A stretch of DNA of 42,563 bases, taken from the NCBI GenBank assembly GCA_016210115.1, contig JACQUW010000299.1:1-42563 (forward strand), read 5' to 3'. The translations under genes and the position numbers were made by a program. The stretch is from Deltaproteobacteria bacterium. GTDB lineage: Bacteria; Desulfobacterota; Binatia; UBA9968. The notes below the pieces were generated by a model. The model was given only the letters and a program-made list of their open reading frames with translations, was not told the origin of the DNA and did not search any database. Positions within the stretch are counted from its first letter, which is position 1. Each line of letters begins with the position of its first letter. Positions 16,424-23,857 of this stretch are shown in pieces.

Positions 16424-18001
16424 TCAGCTCTGCGGCTTCGGCGCCGTAAGCACACCCTTTTTCTTCAAAAATCCCTCAGCCACTTCTCTGGCGGACCGGC
16501 GCTCGCCGTCGACCTGAAAATTTAGTTCTCTCATCTCTTCCACTGAAAGGGACCGGCCGAGAAGTTGTAGAGCCTCGCGTATTTTTGGATATTTCTTGAG
16601 AGTGTCCTGCCGGACGACCGGAACGGCGTCGTAGGGCGGAAAATAATGCCGGTCGTCTTCCAGTTGGAAGAGGTCGTAGCGCGGAATCAACCCGTCGGTG
16701 GAATTTCCCGCGATCAGATCCACCTGACGCTCCGCCAGCGCGCGATACGTTAACGACAAATCCATCTCGCGCACCTCCGCAAACTTGAGCCCATAGGTCT
16801 TTGTAAATCCGGCAAATCCGTCGGGACGCGAGATAAAGTCCTGCCCGAAGCCGGCGCGCCACTGCGGCGCAAATGCCGCAGCCTCGGAGACGGTTTTGAT
16901 CTTCAAACGGCGAGCGTCCTCGCCGCGAATCAGGATCGCGAAGGTGTTGTTGAAACCCAGGGGCTCAGCCAGCTCGAGGGCGAATTTTTTGGCGTAAGCC
17001 TCCCGGACACGCCGGTACACCTCCTTCGGGTCGGTTAAAGGTCTCTCCTTGAGAAGCGCCATGAGCGCGGTTCCGGTATATTCCACGTACAGATCGATTT
17101 CTCCGGCAATGAGCGCTTCGTGAGCCAGATTTCCGCCAAGGTCAAAGCGGCGCTCCACTGGCAATCCGGTTTTTGACTCGATAACCTGGGCCGCCAGCTC
17201 ACCTAAGATGATCTGCTCGGTGAAATCCTTTGCCCCGACAGCGACGCGCCCGCCGGGCCGGGAGAGATACATGGCGAGCACACTCCCGGCGATAATAGAA
17301 AGCGTAACGAAGGCCCAGGTAACGCGGCGAGTTTTCAGTTTTTCCCTCCTTCCCATCGCGAACAATTCCTCCACCCAACCCAGTGCCAGGTCGGCGAACA
17401 ACGCCATAACGGCGGCGGGAACCGCGCCGGCGAGAATCAGCATGTTGTCGTTCATTCTGAGGCCGCGGAATATGTATCGACCCAATCCCCCGGCATCGAT
17501 TGCCGCAGCTATTGTCGCCGTACCGACCGAGATCACCGTCGCCACCCGGATCCCCGCTATGATGACTCCCAAAGACAGCGGGATCTCAACCTGAAACAAC
17601 AGTTGGCGGCCCGTCATTCCCATGCCCAGCCCCGCCTCGCGGATTGCCGGATCAACCCCGCTGATCCCCGTAAACGTATTGCGTATGATCGGAAGCAGAG
17701 CGTAAAGGACCAAAGCCACCACGGCCGTGCGCGCGCCGATCCCTCCAATTATGCGCGCGTGAAACAGAGAGACGTTGAGGGGGATGAGAAAGCCGAAAAG
17801 CGCCAGGCTGGGAATCGTCTGCATGATATTCGCAAGACCCAGGACCGGCTTGCTGAGAGCAGGCCAGCGCGTAAGCGCGATTCCTAGAGGAACACCTATA
17901 AGTACCGCGATTCCCGTGGAAACCCCAACCAGGAAGAGATGCTCCAGCACAAGTGTGAGCAATTCGGCCTGATTGTGGAGAAAAAATTCCCAAAGACTCA
18001 T
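16424..18001 (-). CDS. ABC importer permease fused to substrate-binding domain (EgtU/OpuC type)
   Basis: A 525-aa fusion. Residues ~1-215 are an OpuC/ProW-type permease with five or six membrane segments and the ATPase-contacting EAA loop (REAGLGMGMTGRQLLFQVEIP, residues 121-141). After a further membrane segment (~228-246), residues ~253-520 form an OpuAC/betaine-type binding domain starting VAVGAKDFTEQIILGELAAQ. The binding domain is therefore tethered to the outer face. The same permease-binding domain fusion is known from EgtU, the ergothioneine importer of Streptococcus and Helicobacter, and from some choline/betaine systems. The start overlaps the stop of the upstream ATPase gene (ATGA), showing tight coupling. 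The egtD homologue directly across the divergent promoter suggests a trimethyl-histidine-type ligand; glycine betaine or carnitine remain possible. Confidence 0.88.
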   Translation of the reverse strand: MSLWEFFLHNQAELLTLVLEHLFLVGVSTGIAVLIGVPLGIALTRWPALSKPVLGLANIMQTIPSLALFGFLIPLNVSLFHARIIGGIGARTAVVALVLYALLPIIRNTFTGISGVDPAIREAGLGMGMTGRQLLFQVEIPLSLGVIIAGIRVATVISVGTATIAAAIDAGGLGRYIFRGLRMNDNMLILAGAVPAAVMALFADLALGWVEELFAMGRREKLKTRRVTWAFVTLSIIAGSVLAMYLSRPGGRVAVGAKDFTEQIILGELAAQVIESKTGLPVERRFDLGGNLAHEALIAGEIDLYVEYTGTALMALLKERPLTDPKEVYRRVREAYAKKFALELAEPLGFNNTFAILIRGEDARRLKIKTVSEAAAFAPQWRAGFGQDFISRPDGFAGFTKTYGLKFAEVREMDLSLTYRALAERQVDLIAGNSTDGLIPRYDLFQLEDDRHYFPPYDAVPVVRQDTLKKYPKIREALQLLGRSLSVEEMRELNFQVDGERRSAREVAEGFLKKKGVLTAPKPQS

Positions 18002-18765
18002 GGCGGGCCCAAAGCGGCGTCAGCATCGTTGAGGCATTGCGCAAAGGCGCGCGCTTCAGGATCTGTTGACCCGAGGAGATCCGCCGGTTCGCCTAGGAGG
18101 ACCGTTTTCCCGTCCTTCAACAGGCAAAGGCGCGAGGCAAGAAAGAAAGCTTCTCGAACGTCATGGGTCACAAAGACCATCGTCTTTCCCAATCTCTGCT
18201 GCAAAGAACGGAATTCGTGCTGGATCTCCCGCCGCGTGATCGGATCCAAAGCGCCGAAAGGCTCGTCGAGCAAGAGAATCGGGGGGTCGGCAGCCAGGGC
18301 GCGGGCGACGCCGACCCTTTGGCGCTGGCCGCCGGACAGCTCTCGAGGATAACGGCTAGCAAATCGCTCAGGCTCAAGTCCGACCAGATCCAGCAGCTCA
18401 CGGGCGCGGATCCTGATCTTTTCCTCATCCCAGCCCTCGATGCGCGGGACCAATCCGACGTTGTTCTCGACTGTAAAATGCGGAAACAAACCGATCTCCT
18501 GGATTACATAACCGATCCGTCTCCTTAGCCGGATCGGATCCCATTTGGTTGTCGCCACTCCTTCCACAATGACCTCGCCACCGGTCGGATCGAGAAGTCG
18601 ATTGATCAGCTTCAGAGTCGTGGTTTTGCCAGAGCCGCTTCGTCCGAGCAGGACAAGAGTTTCTCCATCGTAAATTTCCAGATGCAAACCGGAAAGAAGC
18701 GTCTTGCCGTTGGCGAGGCTAAAACTGACGTTGCAAAACTCTATGCTCTTGCATTTATCTTCCAT
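17998..18765 (-). CDS. ABC importer ATP-binding protein (EgtV/OpuCA type)
   Basis: A 255-aa ATPase partner of the fused permease. Motifs are Walker A GRSGSGKT (41-48), Q-loop VIQEIGLFP, signature LSGGQRQR (143-150), Walker B ILLLDEPFGALD (163-174) and the switch His201 in THD. It lacks the C-terminal CBS pair that senses ionic strength in the longer OpuA and OpuCA-type osmoprotectant ATPases, which argues against simple osmotic control. Its stop overlaps the permease start by ATGA. No Shine-Dalgarno precedes the ATG; a GACAGACC-family repeat begins 3 nt upstream of the start. Confidence 0.92.
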   Translation of the reverse strand: MEDKCKSIEFCNVSFSLANGKTLLSGLHLEIYDGETLVLLGRSGSGKTTTLKLINRLLDPTGGEVIVEGVATTKWDPIRLRRRIGYVIQEIGLFPHFTVENNVGLVPRIEGWDEEKIRIRARELLDLVGLEPERFASRYPRELSGGQRQRVGVARALAADPPILLLDEPFGALDPITRREIQHEFRSLQQRLGKTMVFVTHDVREAFFLASRLCLLKDGKTVLLGEPADLLGSTDPEARAFAQCLNDADAALGPP

Positions 18766-18768
18766 ATT

Positions 18769-18915
18769 CGGTCGTCTGGTCAGTCAGTCTATCCAGTCAA
18801 TTCAGTCGATTCAGTCGATCTGGTCGTTCGGTCTGTCTGGTGGAAATCGGTCCGGCGGTCTTTTGAGTCAACGGAATAGACGAGATAGACGGAACAGATG
18901 GAATAAACAGTCTAT
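18769..18915. repeat. GACAGACC-family repeat, long copy with inverted halves
   Basis: The left part repeats CAGTC words (CAGTCAGTC, ATTCAGTCG twice, GGTCGTTCGGTCTGTCTGG). The right part, from about 18873, carries the complementary type (GGAATAGACGAGATAGACGG, AACAGATGG). The right part matches the reverse complement of 22214-22252 at about 28 of 30 positions. The element lies between the divergent ATPase and egtD genes. Confidence 0.6.
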
Positions 18916-18918
18916 CGC

Positions 18919-18948
18919 TGGACATGCCGGCGGATTTTCCCTTATATT
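18919..18948 (+). promoter_or_regulatory. Candidate promoter giving a near-leaderless egtD mRNA
   Basis: TGGACA (18919-18924), an 18-nt spacer and TATATT (18943-18948). Each hexamer matches consensus at 5 of 6 positions. Initiation 6-8 nt after the -10 would fall at 18954-18956, two to four bases before the ATG at 18958. No Shine-Dalgarno precedes that ATG, which is consistent. Confidence 0.5.
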
Positions 18949-18957
18949 CACAATCAG

Positions 18958-19983
18958 ATGGAGACTCACCCTAACATGTTTTCCCCAACCCAGCGAAGCC
19001 TCTGGACACCCGCGGCGCCGCATATCTGGGCCATCAATGCAACCGGCAGCGCGGCTGAAGACTACGTCTCCGTTATCAGAACGCTCCTGGACCAGCCCCG
19101 GTGGCTTGAGGCGCAGTATCTTTACGATGAGCATGGCTCGCATTTGTTCGAAGAAATCTGCGAGCTGCCGGAATATTATCTGACGCGGACCGAAAACTCC
19201 ATTCTTGCCGAATGCGCCGATCAAGTCATCAGCGCCGCGCCTGTGGAATGTATTGTGGAACTGGGATCAGGAACTTCAAAGAAGACAGCGCACTTGTTGC
19301 GACAGCAGATTAAACAACGGGGTCGCGGCATCTTCGCTCCGATAGACGTGAGCCTGTCGTCGCTGGAGGCCTCTAGAGATCTTATCAGCGAGGAATTTCC
19401 CGAGCTGACCTTTAACGGCCTTTGCGCCCGCTATGAAGAGGGGATGTCCGGCGTTGACAAGACCGTGCCTAAGCTATTCGTCTTTCTGGGCAGCACAATA
19501 GGCAACTTCAACCGCTCGGAGTTCTCGATCTTTTTTCGCCGCCTCTCGCAATCGATGGGGCCCAAGGATTTCCTTCTTTTGGGGGTGGACCGCGTTAAAG
19601 ACACGCCGCTCTTGGAAAAAGCCTACGATGATTCGCGAGGGGTAACGGCGGAGTTTATACTGAATGTTTTCAGGCACGTAAACCGCAGGCTGGGCAGCGA
19701 CTTCGACCGGGCGAAGATGCGCTACCACTCCTGGTACAACCCGCAGTGGCAGCAGATCGAGATGTACGCGATCTCGACGGCGGCTCAGGAGATTCATTTT
19801 CCTTCTTTCGACACTTCTTTTGTTTGGGAAGAAAACGACAGGATCTTGGTCGAGATCAGCCGCAAATTCGAGCCGCGCCGGCTCCAGAGCCAGCTTCAGT
19901 TTTTCGGCCTTAAGAGCGTTGGACATTTCACAGACCCCAGAGAGTGGTTTTCGGTCTTGTTGTTTCGGAAATCTCAAATATAG
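18958..19983 (+). CDS. egtD: EgtD-type L-histidine N-alpha-methyltransferase
   Basis: A 341-aa SAM-dependent methyltransferase of the EgtD family, which trimethylates histidine to hercynine, the first step to ergothioneine. Blocks diagnostic of the family are YDEHGSHLFEEICELPEYYL (54-73), the SAM loop ELGSGTSKKT (101-110), FLGSTIGNF (176-184), AYDDSRGVTAEF (222-233) and LVEISRKF (297-304). From memory of Mycobacterium smegmatis EgtD, Asn166, Tyr206, Glu282 and Ser284 hold the histidine; here Asn183, Tyr223, Glu299 and Ser301 occupy these sites with a constant offset of 17. That supports true histidine specificity. It is divergent from the betaine/ergothioneine-class importer. No egtB, egtC or egtE is in the window. 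A role as EanA of an anaerobic route is an alternative. Confidence 0.92.
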   Translation: METHPNMFSPTQRSLWTPAAPHIWAINATGSAAEDYVSVIRTLLDQPRWLEAQYLYDEHGSHLFEEICELPEYYLTRTENSILAECADQVISAAPVECIVELGSGTSKKTAHLLRQQIKQRGRGIFAPIDVSLSSLEASRDLISEEFPELTFNGLCARYEEGMSGVDKTVPKLFVFLGSTIGNFNRSEFSIFFRRLSQSMGPKDFLLLGVDRVKDTPLLEKAYDDSRGVTAEFILNVFRHVNRRLGSDFDRAKMRYHSWYNPQWQQIEMYAISTAAQEIHFPSFDTSFVWEENDRILVEISRKFEPRRLQSQLQFFGLKSVGHFTDPREWFSVLLFRKSQI

Positions 19984-20050
19984 GAGAAGTGGTTTTTCTA
20001 AACGTGTCTAAAAGATCAACAGAGACTTTAAGTGGTCGGGGAGGTGGATT

Positions 20051-21034
20051 ATGTCTGTTAAAGACCGTTTGGGGTGCGCCGGAATCTTTGTTCTTGTTCT
20101 TGCGTTGAGTTTTGCCGGGTCACCCGTCCTGGCGCAAGACTCCCGTCCGGTTGTTCGAGTAAGCAGTCCCGGCTCAGACACTGCGTACTCGATGCCTTTC
20201 CGGGTAGCCCAGGAGCTGGGGTTTTATTCGGGCGAGGGCCTTGATGTGCGAATTCTCCCGGGCGTGAGGACGGCGCCAAGCGTTCAAATGCTGGTGGCGG
20301 GCACCGTGGAGGCTACGCAGACCGTGGGTCCGACGACCATGGGCGCCATTCTTCAAGGCGCGCCCCTCAAGGTCGTCATGATCTTCAATGACAAGCCATC
20401 CTATTGGTTGTATTCGAAGAAAAATATCAGGGGTTTTGCGATGCTCAAAGGCTCGAAAGTCGCGAGCTCCACGCCAGGGAGCACCAACGACCGGCTTCTC
20501 AAGATCATTTTGGAAAAAAACGGAGTGGACTGGAAGAGGGACCTGACAATCATCTACATCGGGACATCCGACGTGCGGATTAGGGCGCTCCTCAGCGGCT
20601 CCGTTGATGCTGCGGTTTTGACTCTTCCCGGCAACCTTGCCGCCGAGGATGCGGGCTTTCATGAACTCGCTTCGTTTGAAAGCGAGGTCGGGGCGCTCAC
20701 CGGCGGGGTGGCCACCAACGAGACTCTTATTACTCACAAGCGCGATACGCTAGTCCGGTTCCTCCGCGCCACGTTAAAGGGGTTAAAATTTTTCAAGGAC
20801 AGTAGAGACGGCTCAGCAAAGATCATGTCCAAGTATATGCACATAACCCCCGCAGCCGCGCTCAGGACCTACGACAAGAGTGTTCCTGTCTTTGTTTCCA
20901 ACGGGATGTTCTCCGAAGAATTCCAGGACAAAGTCGTCGATTTCCAGCTCAAGGCGATCGGCAGCGATAAGAAATTGCGCCGGGATCAGGTCTTCGATTT
21001 TTCGATTATGAAGGCTTTAGCGAAGCAAGGATAA
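20051..21034 (+). CDS. NMT1/SsuA-type solute-binding protein
   Basis: A 327-aa exported binding protein. The signal peptide is GIFVLVLALSFAGSPVLA, cut before QDSRP (~residue 29). The fold markers are FRVAQELGFYSGEGLDVRIL, LVAGTVEATQTVGPTT, MLKGSKVASSTPGSTND and LLSGSVDAAVLTLPGN. GGGAGGTGG lies 4-5 nt before the ATG and fixes the start. It follows egtD by 67 bp on the same strand and could be co-transcribed. It has no permease of its own class here. It shares only family-level similarity with the binding protein at 12214-13218. The ligand is unknown. Confidence 0.88.
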   Translation: MSVKDRLGCAGIFVLVLALSFAGSPVLAQDSRPVVRVSSPGSDTAYSMPFRVAQELGFYSGEGLDVRILPGVRTAPSVQMLVAGTVEATQTVGPTTMGAILQGAPLKVVMIFNDKPSYWLYSKKNIRGFAMLKGSKVASSTPGSTNDRLLKIILEKNGVDWKRDLTIIYIGTSDVRIRALLSGSVDAAVLTLPGNLAAEDAGFHELASFESEVGALTGGVATNETLITHKRDTLVRFLRATLKGLKFFKDSRDGSAKIMSKYMHITPAAALRTYDKSVPVFVSNGMFSEEFQDKVVDFQLKAIGSDKKLRRDQVFDFSIMKALAKQG

Positions 21035-21112
21035 GCCCATCCCCTATTCACGGTCAGAGGAAAACTACCACACTGCAACGATCGGAGGGGTGAGCTGGCC
21101 AGCTACCAACCG

Positions 21113-21181
21113 CAGTTCAAAACGTTTAAGCCGTTCAAAACGTTTTGAACGATTGGAACCCTTTGAACGAATTGAACGCCC
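21113..21181. repeat. TTGAACG-family repeat, copy A
   Basis: It runs AGTTCAAAACGTTTAAGCCG, then the perfect 18-bp palindrome GTTCAAAACGTTTTGAAC (21133-21150), then GATTGGAACCCTTTGAACGA and ATTGAACGCCCA. It lies in the gap between the convergent solute-binding and nitrilase genes. The same framework recurs at 25125-25240, and a weaker relative at 41101-41147. Confidence 0.7.
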
Positions 21182-21261
21182 ATTGCTTTTGCTCGGGAGG
21201 GGTTGCCCATCGATGACTGTCACGCATGAACCAGCGTGCGGTGAAAAATGGATCTTTTTTT

Positions 21262-22191
21262 TCAGTGGTTTTGTTTTCCTTCATTGAGCACAAGTCGGAC
21301 CACATCGGGACGGCTGTAGTGGCCGACCGTATCGATTTTCCACTTCTCTTCGAGAATTTTTTTGGGATCGATTTCGGCATAGAGAATGGTTTCTTTGTCG
21401 TAGACAGGACCGGCGAGATAATCTCCGTCCGGTCCGATGATCCCGCTGCCGCCGTTAACATTCCACAGCGTCCGCTTCTTAAGAGGGAAGTCGTCCGGCA
21501 CCTGGTCCGGAGATAGGAGTCCGCTGGCCATGACAACATACGCCTGGCTCTCGATAGCATGGCTCCGGCTGAGTATATCCGCCGTGCGATCGAGGTGAGA
21601 TCCTTTAGGCCATACCGCTATATGCACCTGCTCGCCCTTGACCGCCAGGGCATGGCGCAACAGCGGATGGTTGTGCTCGCCGCAGATCAGGCCTCCCAGC
21701 GTACCGAGCGGAGTCTGGAATACCGGAAGATCAGACGTCCCGCCTATACCCCAGCAGCAGCGCTCCTCATAAGTCGGAAGCAGCTTGCGTCTCTTGCCCA
21801 GAAGCTGCCCCTGATCTCCTACAAAGACAAGAGTGTTGTAGAGAGTGGCGCCTGGCTCACTCGATTTTTCATTGACGCCGATCACGACATGACAACCGGC
21901 TTCGCGCGCCGCCTCGCTTAGAGCATCGGTTTCCGGTCCGGGGATTTCCACCGACTCTTGATAGAGTTGGACCCACGCTTCCTGGCTCAGCTCCCGCTCT
22001 CCCTTGGGCAGCGCCCTCGGCCAGTGGGGAAAAGTCGGAATCCACGCCTCGGGGAAAACAACGAGTCGAGCTCCTTGCTTACGCGCCTCTCGAATGAGTT
22101 TACATGCCTTCTCGGTGGTGGCCCTGCGGTTCAGAAAAATCGGAGACGCCTGCACAACCGCCGCCACATATTTCTCGAATTGAGTAGCCAT
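21262..22191 (-). CDS. Nitrilase-family carbon-nitrogen hydrolase
   Basis: A 309-aa cytosolic enzyme of the nitrilase branch of the CN-hydrolase superfamily. It converts nitriles to acids (or amides) through a Glu-Lys-Cys triad. The triad is visible: Glu48 in FPEAWIP, Lys136 in KRRKLLPTYEE and nucleophile Cys170 in LICGEHNHPLLR. The residue after the cysteine is Gly rather than the Trp of most aliphatic and plant nitrilases (CWEN), so the substrate pocket differs. GAGGG 9 nt before the ATG is a weak Shine-Dalgarno. It follows nnrS by 196 bp on the same strand, with a GACAGACC-family repeat between. Confidence 0.92.
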   Translation of the reverse strand: MATQFEKYVAAVVQASPIFLNRRATTEKACKLIREARKQGARLVVFPEAWIPTFPHWPRALPKGERELSQEAWVQLYQESVEIPGPETDALSEAAREAGCHVVIGVNEKSSEPGATLYNTLVFVGDQGQLLGKRRKLLPTYEERCCWGIGGTSDLPVFQTPLGTLGGLICGEHNHPLLRHALAVKGEQVHIAVWPKGSHLDRTADILSRSHAIESQAYVVMASGLLSPDQVPDDFPLKKRTLWNVNGGSGIIGPDGDYLAGPVYDKETILYAEIDPKKILEEKWKIDTVGHYSRPDVVRLVLNEGKQNH

Positions 22192-22210
22192 ATGCTGAAT
22201 CCCTCAACCT

Positions 22211-22301
22211 CTGTAGTCTGTCCGTCTGTTCCGTCTGTCTCGTCTTTCCCGTCCACTGAAAAGACCGAACGACTGAATAGACCAGACAGACCGTATAGAC
22301 C
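22211..22301. repeat. GACAGACC-family repeat, long copy
   Basis: The left half is built from GTCTG words (TGTCCGTCTGTTCCGTCTGT) and the right half from the complementary type (GACTGAATAGACCAGACAGA). It is related in inverted orientation to 18769-18915 and also to 12175-12207. It ends about 20 nt before the nitrilase start codon. Confidence 0.6.
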
Positions 22302-22387
22302 TCAGATCCTCTACTTGTTCAGCCCGGAAATGAAACCACTCCTGTCCAGCTCCTCGAGTTCCTGGCTCGAAACAAGCCAAATCCCTG

Positions 22388-23581
22388 TCATCCCGGTTGT
22401 CCATCAACCCGCGGGCTGGTCAAAATCGGCGTGTAGACCCACAAGAAGATCAGAAAAGAAACGATCCAGAGCCCTCCGGAGAGCGCTACGAGATTCGGCA
22501 GCATCCCGGGCAATGCGATGGGAAAAATGCCTCGAGCAACTGCTGCAATATTGATAATAGCGAAAGCAAACGTTATGGAGTTGGCGACTTTTAACGGCCG
22601 TCCTGTATGACCGAGAGATACGCGGGCCATCATCCCCAGAGTCAATACACCGATGCCTCCGACGCTAAAGGCGTGAATGGTGTATTGGAGCCCGACCAAG
22701 CTGGCAGCCGCAAAAGCTTTCAGACAAAATCCCGCGATGATCCAGGCATAACCCAGATGGAGAACCCACAGCAAGGGAACCGACCAGAACCGCCTCGTAT
22801 ACCAGCCTGCCAGCCGAATACCGTTGCTAGCGGCGGCCAGAGCCGCGACGGTTCCCGCAAGGATCGAATTGGGAAAGAAAAACTCCGCTACCGGAAACGC
22901 GAGAACGCTCGCGACGGAAAGCCATTCGATGGCCGGCCATCGTCTCATCATGACACCCGGCAACGCCCGCTCAGTAAAAAAAGGGATAACCCTCCCGCCC
23001 ATGATCACGATGACTAAAAGAACCAGGTTCAGTCCCAAGAAAATTCCCCGCCGGGCCGTATGTTCCGCCAGTCCGTTCAGCTCCAGGTGGACAAGCAGGT
23101 TTGCCAACGTCAGTAGGCCTAAGAGTGGGACGAAAAAAAGATTTCGTTTCTGGCCGCTCCCAACCAATGGGATGGCGACAGCCGTGGCAAGCGCGGGAAG
23201 AAAGCTTAGATCTACCAAGGCGATCAGCCACCTCGACAGGCCGTCCGTAAGAAAAGGCACGACTCTGCCGGCCAACCAAAGCGCCGCCATGGTTGCGAGC
23301 GGCAGCCCTTGTGCCGTCTGGATATTCGTCCAGTTCCGGACCGCCGTCAATAGGAATCCGGCGATGACGGCCGAGGCGTAGCCGAAAATCATTTCATGGC
23401 TGTGCCAGCCGATCAGGCCGTAATAGGTTTCGAAATCCGGGCTGCCAAGGAAGGTAGGTAGCCAGGTCCCCACCAAAACGACGGCGAAAAACCCGGCCAT
23501 CAGGAAAAACGGCCGGAAGCCCAGCGCGAACAGGACCCTCCGCTTCACCGACGCTCTTTGCGCACTATTCTCCAAGCCCAT
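22388..23581 (-). CDS. nnrS: NnrS family membrane protein
   Basis: A 397-aa polytopic inner-membrane protein with about 12 hydrophobic segments. The NnrS hallmark WHSHEMIFGYASAVIAGF near residues 59-76 is present, followed by LLTAVRNWT; RVIPFFTERA further on is also typical. NnrS is a haem and copper-containing protein that protects metabolism against nitric oxide, often near denitrification or NO-responsive genes. None is evident here; the downstream nitrilase is the only same-strand partner. No FNR/NNR site was recognisable upstream. Confidence 0.92.
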   Translation of the reverse strand: MGLENSAQRASVKRRVLFALGFRPFFLMAGFFAVVLVGTWLPTFLGSPDFETYYGLIGWHSHEMIFGYASAVIAGFLLTAVRNWTNIQTAQGLPLATMAALWLAGRVVPFLTDGLSRWLIALVDLSFLPALATAVAIPLVGSGQKRNLFFVPLLGLLTLANLLVHLELNGLAEHTARRGIFLGLNLVLLVIVIMGGRVIPFFTERALPGVMMRRWPAIEWLSVASVLAFPVAEFFFPNSILAGTVAALAAASNGIRLAGWYTRRFWSVPLLWVLHLGYAWIIAGFCLKAFAAASLVGLQYTIHAFSVGGIGVLTLGMMARVSLGHTGRPLKVANSITFAFAIINIAAVARGIFPIALPGMLPNLVALSGGLWIVSFLIFLWVYTPILTSPRVDGQPG

Positions 23582-23678
23582 TGTTCACGGATTACGGTGA
23601 TTTATGTCAGCATACTTACAAGGAGTTCATAAGTAACTTGACGTTCTCCAAAAGGCAGGCATTGAAAGGAGCGAGTTT

Positions 23679-23756
23679 CGTCATTCCCGCGACAGCGGGA
23701 ATCTAGAGGAGGGGCAGACGCGGACTGGATGCCCGCTTGCGCGGGCATGACCGGGA
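23679..23756. repeat. CGTCATTCCCGC paired-hairpin repeat, copy 1
   Basis: Two hairpins lie 26 bp apart. The first is ATTCCCGC (23683-23690), loop GACA, GCGGGAAT (23695-23702). The second is ATGCCCGC (23729-23736), loop TTGC, GCGGGCAT (23741-23748). The outer flanks CGTC and GACCGG complete the usual form of this widespread class of ATTCCCGC palindromic repeats. A related copy lies at 40912-40986. Confidence 0.8.
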
Positions 23757-23795
23757 GAGGGCGGGTTTTGCAACAGGAACGACAGAATCGCCCCT

Positions 23796-23840
23796 CGGGT
23801 GGCCTCCCATTTCTAGTTACTACTGAACTCATTAAATGTT
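23796..23840. repeat. ~45-bp TTACTACTGA element, copy 1
   Basis: It reads CGGGTGGCCTCCCATTTCTA then GTTACTACTGAACTCATTAA and AATGTT. About 40 positions match the copy at 34360-34406 in the same orientation, apart from a 2-bp insertion there. It lies just after the paired-hairpin element, before the end of the DAHP synthase gene. Confidence 0.65.
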
Positions 23841-23857
23841 TATTGCTTTCAATAATC

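Larger units (their letters stand above)
23582..23857. other. 276-bp intergenic region occupied by repeats
   Basis: The gap between the aroF stop and the nnrS start, both on the minus strand, contains the paired-hairpin CGTCAT element and the 45-bp TTACTACTGA element. A short open frame across it translates only the hairpin repeat. Confidence 0.5.

Noticed and set aside
21090..21287. A 65-codon plus-strand frame rich in RFERLEPFERIER
   Set aside because: It is the translation of the TTGAACG repeat and has no ribosome-binding site.
23602..23832. A 76-codon minus-strand frame between nnrS and aroF
   Set aside because: Its MPAQAGIQ...DSRCRGNDE peptide is the familiar translation of the ATTCCCGC hairpin repeat, not a gene.
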